Below, piece after piece: positions 11,882 to 20,714 of a stretch of 64,000 nt of DNA. The notes beneath the pieces are model-generated. The model was given only the letters and a program-made list of their open reading frames with translations, was not told the origin of the DNA and did no database searches. The stretch's first letter is position 1; each line of letters begins with the position of its first letter. The position numbers and the translations under genes were made by a program. Origin of the DNA: Pseudomonas rhizophila (GTDB lineage Bacteria > Pseudomonadota > Gammaproteobacteria > Pseudomonadales > Pseudomonadaceae); NCBI RefSeq assembly GCF_003033885.1, contig NZ_CP024081.1:3371320-3435319 (forward strand). The letters are read 5' to 3'.

Positions 11882-13276
11882 ATGGACTATTTGCCACTGT
11901 TCCACAACCTGCGCGGCAGCCGCGTGCTGGTGGTCGGCGGCGGAGAGATTGCCTTGCGCAAGTCTCGCCTGCTGGCCGATGCCGGCGCGTTGTTGCGGGT
12001 GGTCGCACCCGATATCGAACCGCAGTTGCGGGAACTGGTCAGTGGCAGCGGCGGTGAATGCATCCTGCGTGGCTACGTGGAAGCGGACCTGGACGGCTGT
12101 GGCCTGATCATCGCCGCCACCGACGACGAATCGCTCAACGCCCAGGTGTCGGCCGACGCCCACAAGCGTTGCGTGCCGGTCAACGTGGTGGATGCGCCGG
12201 CCCTGTGCAGCGTGATCTTCCCGGCGATTGTCGACCGCTCGCCGCTGGTGATCGCGGTGTCCAGCGGCGGCGATGCGCCGGTGCTGGCGCGGTTGATCCG
12301 GGCCAAGCTGGAAACCTGGATTCCTTCGACCTACGGACAACTGGCCGGGCTGGCGGCGCGTTTTCGCAGCCAGGTCAAAGGGCTGTTCCCGGATGTGCAG
12401 CAACGCCGGGCGTTCTGGGAAGAGGTGTTCCAGGGGCCGATCGCTGATCGACAGTTGGCCGGGCAGGGCGCCGAGGCCGAGCGCCTGTTGCGTGAAAAGA
12501 TTGCAGGCCAGGCGCCGAATGCACCGGGTGAAGTCTATCTGGTGGGCGCTGGCCCTGGTGATCCGGACCTGCTGACCTTCCGTGCCTTGCGTCTGATGCA
12601 GCAGGCGGACGTGGTGCTTTACGACCGTCTGGTGGCTCCGGCGATCCTTGAGCTGTGCCGGCGTGACGCCGAGCGGATCTACGTCGGCAAGCGTCGCTCA
12701 GAGCACGCGGTGCCCCAGGAGCAGATCAACCAGCAATTGGTCGATCTGGCCCGGCAAGGCAAACGTGTGGTGCGATTGAAGGGCGGTGATCCGTTCATCT
12801 TTGGCCGTGGCGGTGAAGAAATCGAAGAACTGGCGGCCCATGGCATCCCGTTCCAGGTGGTTCCGGGCATCACCGCCGCCAGCGGCTGCGCGGCCTACGC
12901 CGGGATCCCGCTGACCCATCGCGATTATGCCCAGTCGGTGCGATTCATCACCGGTCATCTGAAGGACGGCACCAGTGACTTGCCGTGGGCGGACTTGGTG
13001 TCGCCGGCGCAGACGTTGGTGTTCTACATGGGGTTGGTGGGGCTGCCGATCATCTGCGACGAGTTGATCAAGCACGGTCGCGCGGCGGACACACCGGCGG
13101 CGCTGATCCAGCAGGGCACCACCTCCAACCAGCGGGTGTTTACCGGCACCTTGGCAGATTTGCCGAAACTGGTGGCTGAGCATGAGGTTCATGCACCGAC
13201 CCTGGTGATCGTTGGGGAAGTGGTGCAACTGCGCGAGAAACTGGCGTGGTTTGAAGGGGCTCAGGGGCAGGTCTAG
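11882..13276 (+). CDS. cysG: Siroheme synthase CysG (methyltransferase/dehydrogenase/ferrochelatase)
   Basis: CysG makes siroheme for sulfite and nitrite reductases from uroporphyrinogen III. The 464-residue protein has the N-terminal dehydrogenase-ferrochelatase half with Rossmann motif [15 protein letters not shown] near residue 18, and the C-terminal SUMT half from about residue 217 with [31 protein letters not shown] and the [20 protein letters not shown] stretch. It follows serS with no gap. An REP pair lies just after it. Confidence 0.97.
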   Translation: MDYLPLFHNLRGSRVLVVGGGEIALRKSRLLADAGALLRVVAPDIEPQLRELVSGSGGECILRGYVEADLDGCGLIIAATDDESLNAQVSADAHKRCVPVNVVDAPALCSVIFPAIVDRSPLVIAVSSGGDAPVLARLIRAKLETWIPSTYGQLAGLAARFRSQVKGLFPDVQQRRAFWEEVFQGPIADRQLAGQGAEAERLLREKIAGQAPNAPGEVYLVGAGPGDPDLLTFRALRLMQQADVVLYDRLVAPAILELCRRDAERIYVGKRRSEHAVPQEQINQQLVDLARQGKRVVRLKGGDPFIFGRGGEEIEELAAHGIPFQVVPGITAASGCAAYAGIPLTHRDYAQSVRFITGHLKDGTSDLPWADLVSPAQTLVFYMGLVGLPIICDELIKHGRAADTPAALIQQGTTSNQRVFTGTLADLPKLVAEHEVHAPTLVIVGEVVQLREKLAWFEGAQGQV

Positions 13277-13291
13277 ACAGACCGTGTCGCT

Positions 13292-13391
13292 CCAATCGCG
13301 AGCAGGCTCGCTCCCACCGTGATCGTGTACAACCGCAGATTCATGGTTGAACAACGATCACATATGGGAGCGAGCCTGCTCGCGATTGGCC
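13292..13391. repeat. REP/BIME pair
   Basis: CCAATCGCGAGCAGGCTCGC and its inverted partner TGGGAGCGAGCCTGCTCGCG face each other between the convergent cysG and hydroquinone reductase genes. It occupies nearly the whole spacer and may serve as a shared 3' end. Confidence 0.9.
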
Positions 13392-13415
13392 TTCAGAATC
13401 AACAAAGATCCTGGA

Positions 13416-14420
13416 TCAGTTCTCAACCCCCCGCCAAATCCCTTTCCCACTCAACCGCTCCCGATCATGGGCAACCCTGAAGTCCTGCTCCGGCCCCTTG
13501 GGCACGATTCCGTTGGGGTTGATGGTCTTGTGGCTGCCGTAGTAATGGCGCTGGATATGGGTGAAGTCCACAGTCTCGGCAATCCCCGGCCACTGGTACA
13601 ACTCCCGCAACCAGTTCGACAGGTTCGGATAATCCGCAATGCGCCGCAGGTTGCATTTGAAATGGCCGAAATACACCGCGTCAAAGCGGATGATGGTGGT
13701 GAACAGGCGGATATCGGCTTCGGTCAGGTATTCACCGGCCAGGTAGCGTCGGGTTTGCAGCAATGCTTCCAAGCGGTCCAGCTCAGTGAACAAACCATCG
13801 AACGCTTCTTCGTAGGCCGCCTGAGTGGTGGCGAACCCGGCGCGGTACACGCCATTGTTCACTGCCGGATAAATGCGTTCGTTCAATGCATCGATATCGT
13901 TGCGCAGGTGCTCGGGGTAGAGGTCCAGGTCGTTTCCGGTCAAGCCGTCGAAGGCGCTGTTGAACATGCGGATGATTTCCGCTGATTCGTTGTTGACGAT
14001 GCGTTGTTGCCGTTTGTCCCACAGCGCTGGCACGGTGACGCGACCGGTGTAGTGCGGCGTATCGGCGGTGTAGCGCTGGTGCAGGAAATCCAGGTGATCG
14101 AGTTTGTCGCCAGTGGAGCCATGGCGCTTGTCGAAGGTCCAGCCGTTTTCCAGCATCAGGTAGCTGACCACCGAGACATCGATCAGGTCTTGCAGGCCTT
14201 TGAGCTTGCGATAGATCAGCGTCCGGTGGGCCCAGGGGCAGGCCAGGGATACATACAAATGGTAGCGCCCGGACTCGGCGGCAAATCCGCTGTCGCCCGT
14301 GGGGCCGGCGCTGCCGTCGGCGGTGATCCAATGGCGGCGTTGCGCCTGTTCACGCTGGAAGGTGCCGTCTTTGCTTTCATACCACTGGTCCTGCCAGCGA
14401 CCTTCGACTAACAAACCCAT
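13416..14420 (-). CDS. yqjG: Glutathionyl-hydroquinone reductase (YqjG/ECM4 type)
   Basis: This xi-class glutathione transferase reduces glutathionyl-hydroquinones, releasing the hydroquinone by thiol exchange. The 334-residue protein has the characteristic catalytic motif LACPWAHRTLIYRKLKG near residue 60, followed by a helical GST C-terminal domain (LDLYPEHLRNDIDALNERIY; YFGHFKCNLRRIADYPNLS). The ATG at 14420 has GAGGAGAT about six bases upstream; a TTG 18 bases earlier in frame overlaps that ribosome site and is rejected. It is probably a monocistronic detoxification gene. Confidence 0.93.
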   Translation of the reverse strand: MGLLVEGRWQDQWYESKDGTFQREQAQRRHWITADGSAGPTGDSGFAAESGRYHLYVSLACPWAHRTLIYRKLKGLQDLIDVSVVSYLMLENGWTFDKRHGSTGDKLDHLDFLHQRYTADTPHYTGRVTVPALWDKRQQRIVNNESAEIIRMFNSAFDGLTGNDLDLYPEHLRNDIDALNERIYPAVNNGVYRAGFATTQAAYEEAFDGLFTELDRLEALLQTRRYLAGEYLTEADIRLFTTIIRFDAVYFGHFKCNLRRIADYPNLSNWLRELYQWPGIAETVDFTHIQRHYYGSHKTINPNGIVPKGPEQDFRVAHDRERLSGKGIWRGVEN

Positions 14421-14508
14421 CTCGATCTCCTCTACCAATAAACGTTGGAGAGGAGTCTATTCCCATAGGTTCGAACAAAAAGCGCAAAGGTTGGGCGTTG
14501 ATGATCGG

Positions 14509-15510
14509 TTAAATCGATCGATCCCGCGCGGCCCAGTATTGGCGGGCTTGCTCTAACGCGTCTTCCCGAGCCAGACCCAGGCCGCGCAAGGCCAGGGCCA
14601 TGGTGGCGATCAGCGCCAGTTGCGGGTAGCTGTCTTCCACATCGCCTCGCCAGATGGCTTTGAGGTGCTCAGGGTCGAGGCTTTGCGGTTTGACGTGGCG
14701 CTGTTCGGCCAGTCGCGGCCATTCCTCATCCCAGCTCACACCGTCGCGGGTGCCATACAGGTGGCTGTCGGCGTCCGGGTTGATCTCGACCTCGCCACCG
14801 TCGCCCTTGATCACGATGGTGGTGTCTCCCAGCAAACCGCTGGCATCGCGGTGGACCGCCTGGTAGCCCGGATGGAAAATGCTTTGCAGCCCGCAACGGG
14901 CGCCCAGGGGGTTGAGGATCCGCGCCAGGGAATGGATCGGCGAACGCAAGCCCAGGGTGTTGCGCAGGTCGATCATCCGTTGCATCTGCGGTGCCCAGTC
15001 CACCAATGGCATGAAGGCCAGGCCACCGTCGTCCAGCGCTGCGCCAACTTGCTGCCAGTCGCGGCACAGAGGGATGTTCAGGAAGCCAAGCAGTTGCTCG
15101 GTGTAGAGCCGGCCCGCCGTATGCGCGCCGCCGCCATGCATGAAAATCCGCACACCGTTCTGCCCGAGGCATTTGGCCGCCAGCAGGTACCACGGTAAAT
15201 GACGCTTCTTGCCGGCGTAGGTCGGCCAGTCCAGATCCACCGCCAACGCCGGGGTCTGCAGGCGCTCACGCAAGGCTTGGGTGAAACCGGCCATTTCTTC
15301 GGAGCTTTCTTCCTTGTGCCGCAATAGCATCAGGAAGGCGCCGAGTTGGGTGTCCTCAACCTGCTCGTCCAGCACCATGCCCATGGCTTGCCGCGCTTCT
15401 TCGCGGGTCAGGTCACGGGCGCCGCGCTTGCCTTTGCCGAGGATGCGCACGAATTGGGCGAACGGATGTTCGGCCGGGGTTTCAAGGGTCAGCGATGGGA
15501 AGTCGGTCAT
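14509..15510 (-). CDS. ybiB: TrpD2-like glycosyltransferase/phosphoribosyltransferase family protein (YbiB)
   Basis: YbiB resembles anthranilate phosphoribosyltransferase (TrpD) but binds nucleic acid rather than anthranilate; its physiological role is unsettled. The 333-residue protein has the N-terminal helical part (LTREEARQAMGMVLD) and the alpha/beta part with HGGGAHTAGRLYTEQLL, a degenerate version of the TrpD phosphate-binding loop, and GDTTIVIKGDGGEVE. Its start overlaps the end of tusE by four bases, so it is the last gene of the tus operon, an association seen in Pseudomonas that hints at a tRNA-related role. Confidence 0.88.
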   Translation of the reverse strand: MTDFPSLTLETPAEHPFAQFVRILGKGKRGARDLTREEARQAMGMVLDEQVEDTQLGAFLMLLRHKEESSEEMAGFTQALRERLQTPALAVDLDWPTYAGKKRHLPWYLLAAKCLGQNGVRIFMHGGGAHTAGRLYTEQLLGFLNIPLCRDWQQVGAALDDGGLAFMPLVDWAPQMQRMIDLRNTLGLRSPIHSLARILNPLGARCGLQSIFHPGYQAVHRDASGLLGDTTIVIKGDGGEVEINPDADSHLYGTRDGVSWDEEWPRLAEQRHVKPQSLDPEHLKAIWRGDVEDSYPQLALIATMALALRGLGLAREDALEQARQYWAARDRSI

Positions 15511-15842
15511 AAGCAGTTCGTCGGTTTGGGCAGGCCCGCCAGCTTGGCGGCGAGTTTGGCGGGGGTGCCTTTGAACAATCGGTTCAGGTGCAGGCTGTTG
15601 CCCTTGTCGGTGCCCAGTTTCAGCGCCGTGTACTTGATCAGCGGCCGGGTCGCGGGGGAGAGCTGGAATTCGTCGTAGAAGCCGCGCAGCAGTTCGAGGA
15701 CTTCCCAGTGTTCGGGGCTCAACTGGATGTCTTCGGCGGCCGCCAGGGCTGTGGCGACTTCGGCCGACCAGTCATTGAGATCGGCCAGGTAGCCGTCCTT
15801 GTCCAGCGCAATGGCGCGTTGGCCCACGTTCAGCACGTTCAT
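15507..15842 (-). CDS. tusE: Sulfurtransferase TusE (DsrC family)
   Basis: TusE accepts persulfide sulfur from TusD and delivers it to MnmA for 2-thiolation of the tRNA wobble uridine. The 111-residue protein shows the DsrC fold signature (GYLADLNDWSAEVA, HWEVLELLRGFYDEF) and ends in PKPTNCL, with the single conserved catalytic cysteine at penultimate position 110, as required. It overlaps tusB at its start and ybiB at its end by four bases each. Confidence 0.95.
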   Translation of the reverse strand: MNVLNVGQRAIALDKDGYLADLNDWSAEVATALAAAEDIQLSPEHWEVLELLRGFYDEFQLSPATRPLIKYTALKLGTDKGNSLHLNRLFKGTPAKLAAKLAGLPKPTNCL

Positions 15843-16132
15843 AACCAGGTGTTGACCTTGTCATGGTGGAGCGACAGCGCGACGAACGCCGGGTAGTCGA
15901 TGGCCTCGGCCCATTGCGGAATGTCCAGGGCCCGGGCTTGTGCGTCTTCGCCAAGCACGAAAAGCTTCAGGCCTCTGCGCTGCAGTTCTGCAAACGGCAC
16001 CGTGGCGGCTCGCAAGGCGTATGTCGCGTCGCCGCACAGCAGCAGTGCGTCCTGCTCGCCCAGTACCCGCAGGCAACTGGCGAAGCGGCTATCGCCGAAG
16101 GGGGAATGAGACAACACATGCAAAGTCGACAT
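15839..16132 (-). CDS. tusB: Sulfurtransferase complex subunit TusB (DsrH family)
   Basis: TusB is one subunit of the TusBCD heterohexamer that relays sulfur from TusA to TusE. The product is 97 residues, starting STLHVLSHSPFGD and containing the DsrH-type LLCGDATYA segment. It is encoded between tusC and tusE with 1- and 4-base overlaps, which supports the call more than the short sequence alone. Confidence 0.92.
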   Translation of the reverse strand: MSTLHVLSHSPFGDSRFASCLRVLGEQDALLLCGDATYALRAATVPFAELQRRGLKLFVLGEDAQARALDIPQWAEAIDYPAFVALSLHHDKVNTWL

Positions 16133-16494
16133 CAGAGGGTGATCACCTGGTCATAACGATCAATGAGCTCGGCGATCTGCGGCGCGCTGAGTATTTTCAG
16201 CTCGTCCAGCGCCAGGGCAGCGGTTGCGACGCCACGTTCGGCGGCACTGTCGGCGCAGACGTAGAGGTCCTCGACGCCAAACATGGGCAACGCCTGCAAG
16301 TTCGCGCTCAGGTCCTTTTGCTGGAGCGCCTTGGCGTTCTGGCCGTTGGCGAGCTGAAAGACGCCGTCGTCGAGGAACAGCAGGCCGATGGGCAGGTCGA
16401 ACGCGCCGCCGGCCAGCACGATGTCCAGCGCTTCCCGGGCCCCGGGGCCCGACCAGGGAGCCTGGCGGCTGATGAGTAACAAGGATTTGGCCAT
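16132..16494 (-). CDS. tusC: Sulfurtransferase complex subunit TusC (DsrF family)
   Basis: TusC is a structural subunit of the TusBCD sulfur relay complex. The 120-residue protein begins KSLLLISRQAPWSGPGAREALD, typical of DsrF proteins, and contains the LLFLDDGVFQL segment. The start codon overlaps the tusD stop (TAATG). Confidence 0.93.
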   Translation of the reverse strand: MAKSLLLISRQAPWSGPGAREALDIVLAGGAFDLPIGLLFLDDGVFQLANGQNAKALQQKDLSANLQALPMFGVEDLYVCADSAAERGVATAALALDELKILSAPQIAELIDRYDQVITL

Positions 16495-16886
16495 TACGCG
16501 CCTCCAAAACAGATCAAGCGGTCGGCGTCCTGGATCGCATCATGCAACTGGCCCAGGCCGGACAAGGCCCAGGGCGCACTGACGCTGACCGCCGAACGCT
16601 GGTAGCGCTGGGCCTCTTCATCGTTCAGCACGCCACGGCGCAACGCCGCTGCGATGCAAACCACGCCGTCGAGCTGGTTGTCGCTGACAAAGGCGCGCCA
16701 CTGTCGGGGCAGATCTTGTTCATCCTGGGGCGTTACGAGGCTGTCGGCAGCGTTATAGACGCCATCCTGATAGAAGAACAGCCGCACGATTTCATGCCCA
16801 CCGGCCAGCGCGGCCTGGGCAAACAACAGGGCGCGGCGCGAGGAGGGCGCATGGGCGGCGGAAAACAACGCGATGGCAAACTTCAT
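16494..16886 (-). CDS. tusD: Sulfurtransferase complex subunit TusD (DsrE family)
   Basis: TusD carries the active-site cysteine of the TusBCD complex and passes sulfur to TusE. From the ATG at 16886 the product has 130 residues with the DsrE pattern MKFAIALFSA and the catalytic cysteine at position 77 in GVVCIAAALRRG. A longer frame up to 16916 is rejected because the family starts at MKF. tusA is not in the window; in other bacteria it lies elsewhere too. Confidence 0.94.
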   Translation of the reverse strand: MKFAIALFSAAHAPSSRRALLFAQAALAGGHEIVRLFFYQDGVYNAADSLVTPQDEQDLPRQWRAFVSDNQLDGVVCIAAALRRGVLNDEEAQRYQRSAVSVSAPWALSGLGQLHDAIQDADRLICFGGA

Positions 16887-16977
16887 GACAGACCCGATCA
16901 GCAAAACTGTGGCCATGATAAAGCTTTATGGACGGGGGGGCGATTGCCAGGAAAGGGGCGACTGCCACAGGAAGTGC

Positions 16978-17313
16978 TCAGCCTTGGTTTTTGAGACCAT
17001 TCAACTCGCAATACTCCGCCCACTCCATCCCCGCCATCTGCGCCACCTCCTTGTGGACTTCCATGCGCTGGTTTTCATAGTCCTGGGGCGAGGTGGCGGT
17101 CAGTTGCAGGGTCAGTTCCCAAGCGAACAGGCCCTGGTGCTCAGCCTCGGCTTCGAATGCTTCATGCAAGCGCTCGGCGCGATATTGCGCGGCGGTTTCG
17201 CCCTTGGCCTGGGCCAACAGCGGGTTGAGGTTGTCCAGCTCGACGCGCAGGTCGGGGCGTGCATCGAGAAATTTTTCCAGCGCTCGTTCGTGTTGCTGTT
17301 CGGTTGCCGCCAT
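16978..17313 (-). CDS. Small conserved hypothetical protein, probably DUF6388
   Basis: The 111-residue protein is acidic and helix-rich (QHERALEKFLDARPDLRVEL, RAERLHEAFEAEAEHQGLFAW, EVAQMAGMEWAEYCELNG) without signal peptide or membrane segment. I recall it as the DUF6388 group of Pseudomonas, but this is from memory. AAGGAGTG sits directly upstream of the ATG at 17313. It begins two bases after the preceding helix-turn-helix gene and ends 91 bases before tusD, so the two small genes may be co-transcribed with the tus operon. Function unknown. Confidence 0.75.
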   Translation of the reverse strand: MAATEQQHERALEKFLDARPDLRVELDNLNPLLAQAKGETAAQYRAERLHEAFEAEAEHQGLFAWELTLQLTATSPQDYENQRMEVHKEVAQMAGMEWAEYCELNGLKNQG

Positions 17314-17315
17314 GG

Positions 17316-17576
17316 TCACTCCTTGGGTGCCGGGGGTTGTTTCTTGCTGGCCTTGGCCGCAGCGGCCAGGCATTCGAGGGCGAACTGTTCGGTGTAGGTC
17401 ATCTGTATCGGCGTGGTTTCGCCCTTGACGGTGCGTTCGCCGTCGAGGATGTAGCGAATCCGCTTGTCGGTGACGCCGATTCGCTTGGCGATCCAGGCCG
17501 GGGTCTGGCCGATCTGGCTGATCAGTTTGTCAGCGTATTCGGTGCTGGGTTTGTAGAACTCGGCATTGGGTGTCAT
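17316..17576 (-). CDS. Small helix-turn-helix protein
   Basis: The 86-residue product contains a helix-turn-helix-like core, QTPAWIAKRIGVTDKRIRYI, near residues 25-45, followed by a hydrophobic helix (YTEQFALECLAAAA) and a Lys/Pro-rich tail. It resembles small XRE-like DNA-binding proteins. The start at 17576 is chosen over 17603 because MTPNAEF begins the conserved part; its ribosome site is weak. It heads the small-gene/tus series, so an autoregulatory role is possible but not shown. Confidence 0.72.
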   Translation of the reverse strand: MTPNAEFYKPSTEYADKLISQIGQTPAWIAKRIGVTDKRIRYILDGERTVKGETTPIQMTYTEQFALECLAAAAKASKKQPPAPKE

Positions 17577-17718
17577 GGGTTGTTCCGCGCGGGCAAGTGG
17601 CAATGGCGCGACAGGTTGCGCGAATCATCGCCCGGTGTCGCGTATAAATTTCAGTAAAGCAGCATGAAGGCCCAGGCCGCAGTGCTACAGTCGGTTTTTT
17701 TCTCTATGAGTGAACGCA

Positions 17719-18069
17719 ATGCGAATGCTGATGGTGGCCGTGGCCGCAACGTTGCTGGTTGGCTGCGCGGGTTCGGCGATGAACCAGGCCCGTACTCAAG
17801 CACCCTATAAGACATTGACTTCGGACAAGCCGCAGCAGGTGGTGGCCGAGTGCGTGCAGTTTTCCTGGCAGGACGAAGCTGTGTTTGGCGTCGATGCCGG
17901 TGCCTATCTGCAACCCGGCAAGACGGGTGGCATGACCGTGTACACCCGCTCGGCCGAGTCGTTTGTGGATCTGCAAACCAGCGCTTCCGGCACGGCGCTG
18001 AACTACTACGCCCGGCATGACGACTTTGTTGCCAAGCGTCGGTTGGCGGCGTTGGCGACTTGTCTGTAG
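17719..18069 (+). CDS. Small predicted lipoprotein, function unknown
   Basis: The 116-residue product has a lipoprotein signal with lipobox LLVGC (Cys16), so it should be lipidated and sorted to the outer membrane (Gly-Ala at +2/+3, no Asp at +2). The mature part has no domain I recognise; it contains QQVVAECVQFSWQDEAVFG and ends KRRLAALATCL, with two further cysteines that could form a disulfide. A GTG at 17710 is an alternative start. It is divergent from the helix-turn-helix gene and followed by an REP pair. Confidence 0.78.
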   Translation: MRMLMVAVAATLLVGCAGSAMNQARTQAPYKTLTSDKPQQVVAECVQFSWQDEAVFGVDAGAYLQPGKTGGMTVYTRSAESFVDLQTSASGTALNYYARHDDFVAKRRLAALATCL

Positions 18070-18082
18070 ACCACTTGCACTG

Positions 18083-18177
18083 CTATCGCGAGCAGGCTCG
18101 CTCCCACAGGTTTTTGTGTCGTTTGCAGATCCTGTGAACACTCGCAACCCATATGGGAGCGAGCCTGCTCGCGATGA
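18083..18177. repeat. REP/BIME pair
   Basis: CTATCGCGAGCAGGCTCGCT and the inverted TATGGGAGCGAGCCTGCTCG enclose a short spacer. A decayed third unit (CACCGCTATCGCGAGTAAG) follows near 18210. Confidence 0.88.
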
Positions 18178-18246
18178 GGCCGGCACAGCCCACATCACCG
18201 CAGTTGACCCACCGCTATCGCGAGTAAGTCCACAAGAGCCTGTATT

Positions 18247-18681
18247 TCACTCGGTCTGGCTCAGGCGCTTCTGGAAGAAGAAGCGCTGGTGGCCCGGCGG
18301 GTAATCGTCGATCTGGCCGATTTCCGTGAAGCCCAGTTGCCTGTAGAACGCGGGCGCCTGGAAGTCGAAGGTGTCCAGCCACATGCCCACGCAGTTTTTC
18401 TCTCGGGCAAAGTCTTCGGCCATCTGCATCAACGTCGAACCAGTGCCCTGGCCACGGGCCTGTTCCGGCACCACCAGCAACTCGATATAAAACCATTGAA
18501 AGAACACTCGACCGTAGAGCCCGCCCACGGTTTCGCCGCTGTGTTCGTCGCGCACCAGCCAGGCGACCAACTCAGGCACCGTCCCGCCGGTCTTGGCCGT
18601 GTTGTAGGCGCGCAGCGGGACGAGGATCGCCTCGCGGTCTTCTGCGGTGGGGGTGTCCGTACGTTCGATTCGTAGCGTCAT
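18247..18681 (-). CDS. GNAT family N-acetyltransferase
   Basis: The 144-residue protein carries the acetyl-CoA binding motif A (LLVVPEQARGQGTGSTLM, near residue 65) and motif B (NCVGMWLDTFDFQAPAFYRQ) of GNAT acetyltransferases, with the typical Phe-Tyr-Xaa-Xaa-Leu-Gly-Phe near the end. The substrate cannot be deduced. The ATG at 18681 has AAGGA eight bases upstream; the longer frame to 18717 is rejected. It is divergent from the isochorismatase-like gene. Confidence 0.88.
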   Translation of the reverse strand: MTLRIERTDTPTAEDREAILVPLRAYNTAKTGGTVPELVAWLVRDEHSGETVGGLYGRVFFQWFYIELLVVPEQARGQGTGSTLMQMAEDFAREKNCVGMWLDTFDFQAPAFYRQLGFTEIGQIDDYPPGHQRFFFQKRLSQTE

Positions 18682-18882
18682 CGGCAATGTCCTTGTGCGG
18701 TGGGGGATGAGCCGCACGAGCCTATCCCAAACCTGGCTTTTGCGTCACCCAAGCGACGGCGAACAGGCGTACTACGCAAACCGGGCCATACTGCCTAGTG
18801 TTTTGACGCGATCCGCGACAGGGAATGATCGCCAGGTTGTTAATCTGTTGTCGGGATCCAACACGTTTTGAAGAGGAACGTC

Positions 18883-19416
18883 ATGAACACCGCATTGCTG
18901 ATCATCGATGTCCAGAGCGCGCTGTGCAGCGGCCAAGAGGAGTGTTTCGACAGCCCACGCATGATCCGGACAATCAACGAGCTCAGCGCCAGGGCCAGGG
19001 CCGTCGGCTTGCCGGTGATCCTGATCCAGCACGAAGAGCTGGAGGGGGCGCTGACTTATGGTTCCAGCGCCTGGCAACTGGCCGACGGCCTGTTGACCGC
19101 ACCGGATGACTTGCGAGTACGCAAGACCACGCCGGACGCCTTCTACCAGACCGATCTGCTGTCGCTGCTGCAAGCGCGGATGATTGATCGCGTGGTGATC
19201 TGCGGGTTGCAAACCGACTATTGCGTCAACGCCACCGTACGTCAGGCCCATGCCCTGGGTTACGACGTGGTGCTGGCCGCGGACGCCCATTCCACCGTGG
19301 ACAACGGCAGCATGGCGGCCGAGCAGATCATTGCCAACCACAACAACCGGCTGGGACGCCTGAGCAGCGCGGTGTCGCGGATCGATGTGCTGCCGGCGGG
19401 GGAAATCCGTCTCTGA
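18883..19416 (+). CDS. Isochorismatase-family cysteine hydrolase
   Basis: The 177-residue protein has the cysteine-hydrolase fold shared by isochorismatase, nicotinamidase and carbamoylsarcosine amidase. The catalytic triad is visible: Asp9 in LLIIDVQ, Lys81 in VRKTTPDAF and Cys114 in CGLQTDYCVNATVRQAH. Substrate is unknown; the absence of an aryl-carrier domain argues against siderophore synthesis. AAGAGGAACG precedes the ATG. It is followed after 37 bases by the large regulator gene. Confidence 0.9.
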   Translation: MNTALLIIDVQSALCSGQEECFDSPRMIRTINELSARARAVGLPVILIQHEELEGALTYGSSAWQLADGLLTAPDDLRVRKTTPDAFYQTDLLSLLQARMIDRVVICGLQTDYCVNATVRQAHALGYDVVLAADAHSTVDNGSMAAEQIIANHNNRLGRLSSAVSRIDVLPAGEIRL

Positions 19417-19453
19417 CCGCGACACCCAAACCTGTGGCGAGGGAAACCGGACG

Positions 19454-20680
19454 ATGGCATCGGATGCGTTGATCAGCGCCGCAGCACGAGCACTGGCGGC
19501 GGGGGATCCGGTGGCCGCGCTCAATCGCGTTTCCCTGCGTGACGATGCGCCGGCCTTGGCGCTTCGCGGCATTGCCATGGCGCAGTTGGGCGAGCTGGAG
19601 CGGGCCAGGGTGCTGATGCGGCGGGCGGCTCGGGCCTTCGGGCCCCGGGAGGCCGTGGCACAGGCGCGGTGCGTGGTGGCCGAAGGGGAGATCGCCCTGG
19701 CGTCCCGTGATCTGGCTTGGCCGGTGAAGCGCCTGGAGGCTGCGCGGGCGGTGCTTGAACGCCAGGGCGACCGGACGAACGTCGCCCACGCACGCTCAAT
19801 CGAAATCCGCCGCTTACTGCTGCTAGGCCATCTCGACGAGGCCGAGGCGAGGCTGGTTGACCTTGACCCGGGCTGTCTTCCACCGCCGTCCAGAGCCGCT
19901 TGCGAACTGGTGGTGGCGGGCATCGCCATGCGGCGGTTACGAACGAAAACCGCACGGGCGGCACTTGAACGTGCCACCCAGGCTGCGCGACAAGCCGGCA
20001 TTGGCGCGCTGACTGCCGAAGTCGAAAGCGCCTGGCGCGTCCTGCAGGCTCCGGCGGCGCGTCTGATTGCAGGGGGCGAGGAGCGCTTGCTGACCCTTGA
20101 GGAGGTTGAAGCACTCCTGTCCAGCGACGCGTTGGTGGTGGACGCATGTCGCAATGGCGTGAACAGGGCGAGCCTGCGGATCTCTCTTGCCAGGCGCCCG
20201 GTGTTGTTCACCCTCGCCAGGCAATTGGCTCAAGCCTGGCCTGCCGATGTGTCCAGGGAAACCCTCGTTGCCCAGGCCTTTGGCTTGAAACTGACGGATG
20301 ATTCCCATCGCGCCCGACTGCGTGTTGAAGTCGGGCGCTTGCGCGTGGCGCTGCGCCCGCTGGCCGAGGTGACGGCGACCCCGCGTGGGTTTGCCCTGGT
20401 GCCGCGCAGGGAGGGCGAAGTGGTGGTGCTGGCGCGTCCTGTAGAAGAGCCCCACGCCGCAGTGCTGGCGTTGCTGGCCGATGGCCAATCCTGGTCCAGT
20501 TCCGCCCTGGCGCTGGCCCTGGATGCCAGCCAGCGCACCGTGCAACGGGCCCTCGATACGCTGGCCGCGTCGGGCAAGGTGCAGTCGGTCGGGCGTGGGC
20601 GGGCCTGTCGCTGGCTGGCGCCACCGCTGCCCGGATTCACGACGGTATTGTTACTCACCGCGCTGCTGCCCGATGGTTAG
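19454..20680 (+). CDS. Putative transcriptional regulator with N-terminal helical repeats and two winged-helix segments
   Basis: The 408-residue protein starts with Ala/Leu/Arg-rich helical repeats (about residues 5-210) that look TPR-like. Around 235-320 is an OmpR/SARP-like winged helix (RLRVEVGRLRVALRPLAE, ATPRGFALVPR), and around 335-395 a second winged-helix segment (SSSALALALDASQRTVQRAL, LAASGKVQSVGRGRACRW). No receiver domain is present. The target is unknown; genes on both sides (isochorismatase-like and beta-propeller) are on the same strand within 40 bases and are natural candidates. The ribosome site before 19454 is weak, so the start is uncertain. Confidence 0.75.
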   Translation: MASDALISAAARALAAGDPVAALNRVSLRDDAPALALRGIAMAQLGELERARVLMRRAARAFGPREAVAQARCVVAEGEIALASRDLAWPVKRLEAARAVLERQGDRTNVAHARSIEIRRLLLLGHLDEAEARLVDLDPGCLPPPSRAACELVVAGIAMRRLRTKTARAALERATQAARQAGIGALTAEVESAWRVLQAPAARLIAGGEERLLTLEEVEALLSSDALVVDACRNGVNRASLRISLARRPVLFTLARQLAQAWPADVSRETLVAQAFGLKLTDDSHRARLRVEVGRLRVALRPLAEVTATPRGFALVPRREGEVVVLARPVEEPHAAVLALLADGQSWSSSALALALDASQRTVQRALDTLAASGKVQSVGRGRACRWLAPPLPGFTTVLLLTALLPDG

Positions 20681-20714
20681 GATGCAGTCACACCCCAACG
20701 AGGAGGCTTGCAAG

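Noticed and set aside
18772..20211. Open frame of 479 codons antisense to the isochorismatase-like and regulator genes
   Set aside because: Low-complexity Ser/Arg/Ala translation without motifs; the plus-strand genes show family signatures and ribosome sites.
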